Assembly: GCA_944392565.1 (NCBI GenBank)
Contig: CALXWX010000002.1
Span: 53,853 to 117,852 of the forward strand
Direction: 5' to 3'
DNA from: an uncultured Alphaproteobacteria bacterium
Lineage (GTDB): Bacteria; Pseudomonadota; Alphaproteobacteria; Rs-D84
DNA length: 64,000 nt
The notes beneath the pieces are model-generated. The model did no database searches. It saw only the letters and a program-made list of their open reading frames with translations, and was not told the DNA's origin. Within the stretch, counting starts at the first letter, position 1, and the number at the start of each line of letters is the position of its first letter. Made by a program: the position numbers and the translations under genes. Below are positions 63,373 through 64,000 of this stretch, in pieces.

Positions 63373-64000
63373 TTATTCAATACAACAATTCACTGCATTT
63401 TTTACCCAATCACCCAAACGCCGCACTGCCGACCGTGATTCCGCAACATTTGGTTCAGATTTTTTATCCGACTGTGCCGCCACATCTGGCATTGCACATT
63501 TCGCATAAATATCCGGGGCAACTTTTTTAACACCCGTCAGATCAATCAAATCCATATTAATTCCCCAGAACAACGAATACAGTTCATACGATTTATTAAA
63601 CAAATCATACGCGTCCGCCGTATTGCCCGCCGACAACGCCTTGGTTCCAACCTCCATCACGCGCATAGACGCCGCCAACAAGTGTTTCGAAATGCACCAA
63701 ACCTCGCCGTTTTCGGCAGTTGATTTTTTCACAATGCGCGCCATTAATTCTTTGCGCATGTCGCGAACCGTGTTTATTAAATCATAAAAACCGGTCTTTT
63801 GTGTTTTTGCGCCACTGAAAAAGAAATGTTCTTCCAGTGAAATCAAATTCATCAATGCAATAGACAAGTCTTGGTCAGACGATAAATCCAATGGATTTAC
63901 TTTTTTTGATGCATCAACTTTTTCAATCATTTCCTGCATCGTCATTTTTGCAGATTTTGACGCAGATTTTTTTACATTCTGTTTAGAAACAGTTTTCTTT
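63373..64000 (-). CDS. hypothetical protein (5' end outside window)
   Basis: The frame is open to the window edge: the first codons before the ATG at 63945 read KKTVSKQNVKKSASKSAK, a Lys/Ser-rich segment that is plausibly coding, so the gene likely starts beyond 64000. From 63945 it is 190 residues: a helical domain (QDLSIALMNLISLEEHFFFSGAK, INTVRDMRKELMARIVKKS) typical of a conserved but unnamed family, a TPR-like stretch and a C-terminal NCC. Transcribed toward the secreted-protein genes. Confidence 0.55.
   Translation of the reverse strand, partial: KKTVSKQNVKKSASKSAKMTMQEMIEKVDASKKVNPLDLSSDQDLSIALMNLISLEEHFFFSGAKTQKTGFYDLINTVRDMRKELMARIVKKSTAENGEVWCISKHLLAASMRVMEVGTKALSAGNTADAYDLFNKSYELYSLFWGINMDLIDLTGVKKVAPDIYAKCAMPDVAAQSDKKSEPNVAESRSAVRRLGDWVKNAVNCCIE

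Overview
The window reads as a chromosomal stretch of an AT-rich, host- or gut-associated alphaproteobacterium from an uncultivated lineage. Evidence for the class is a circularly permuted (two-piece) tmRNA gene, a TrcR/DUF1013 cell-cycle regulator, a DUF2155 protein, an AddA-type helicase and the rpsP-rimM-trmD-rplS order. Rubrerythrin and a 1-Cys-like peroxiredoxin fit an anaerobic or microaerobic life. Many large secreted cysteine-rich proteins of unknown function are typical of small gut alphaproteobacteria; the exact order is inference.

Layout. 1-4.6 kb: 3' part missing of a giant secreted Cys-rich protein with InlB_B-type repeats. 4.7-9.6 kb: tRNA-Met, PIF1-like helicase, rimI-tsaB-lon (Lon lacks its protease domain), ssrA. 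9.6-13.3 kb: obgE, rubrerythrin, a gene tail of a Cys-rich protein, small genes. 13.3-17.5 kb: unknown structured RNA and a glycan locus (GT32, GT2-pyruvyltransferase fusion, radical SAM). 17.5-20.6 kb: phage-tail-like protein, tRNA-Arg with tandem copies of its own 3' end, APH-like kinase, prfB with a frameshift site built on UAA. 20.7-25.8 kb: secreted protein, amidase, tRNA-Ser(CGA) with a displaced copy of its 3' end, then a MuF/L,D-transpeptidase toxin-like cassette with muramidase. 25.9-35.3 kb: ATL, peroxiredoxin, HU/IHF, fused accDA, cysS, trcR, rpoD, tmk. 35.4-42.8 kb: another structured RNA, coiled-coil membrane protein, split addA, recN. 42.8-50.3 kb: a long minus-strand run (rpsP, two small Cys proteins, rimM, trmD, rplS; then DUF2155, DUF1460, tsaD, two transglutaminase-like paralogues, xseA). 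50.5-58.6 kb: lipoprotein, gdhA, tRNA-Gly, radical SAM, LysM, phosphofructokinase, gpmI, XRE regulator. 58.6-64 kb: a duplicated gene tail, palindromic and 75-bp repeats, and secreted Cys-rich proteins.

Themes. (1) Several genes have a consensus sigma-70 promoter whose -10 box ends 6-9 nt before the ATG, so their mRNAs should be leaderless. (2) Four intergenic regions carry promoter-plus-hairpin arrangements that look like unrecognised structured RNAs. (3) Two tRNA genes are followed by copies of their last 19-20 bases plus a new terminator, resembling the E. coli rtT array. (4) At least three 5'-truncated tails of secreted-protein genes are scattered about. (5) Cell-wall and surface functions (amidase, muramidase, LysM, DUF1460, glycan synthesis) are frequent. 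All calls rest on reading the sequence; no search was run.
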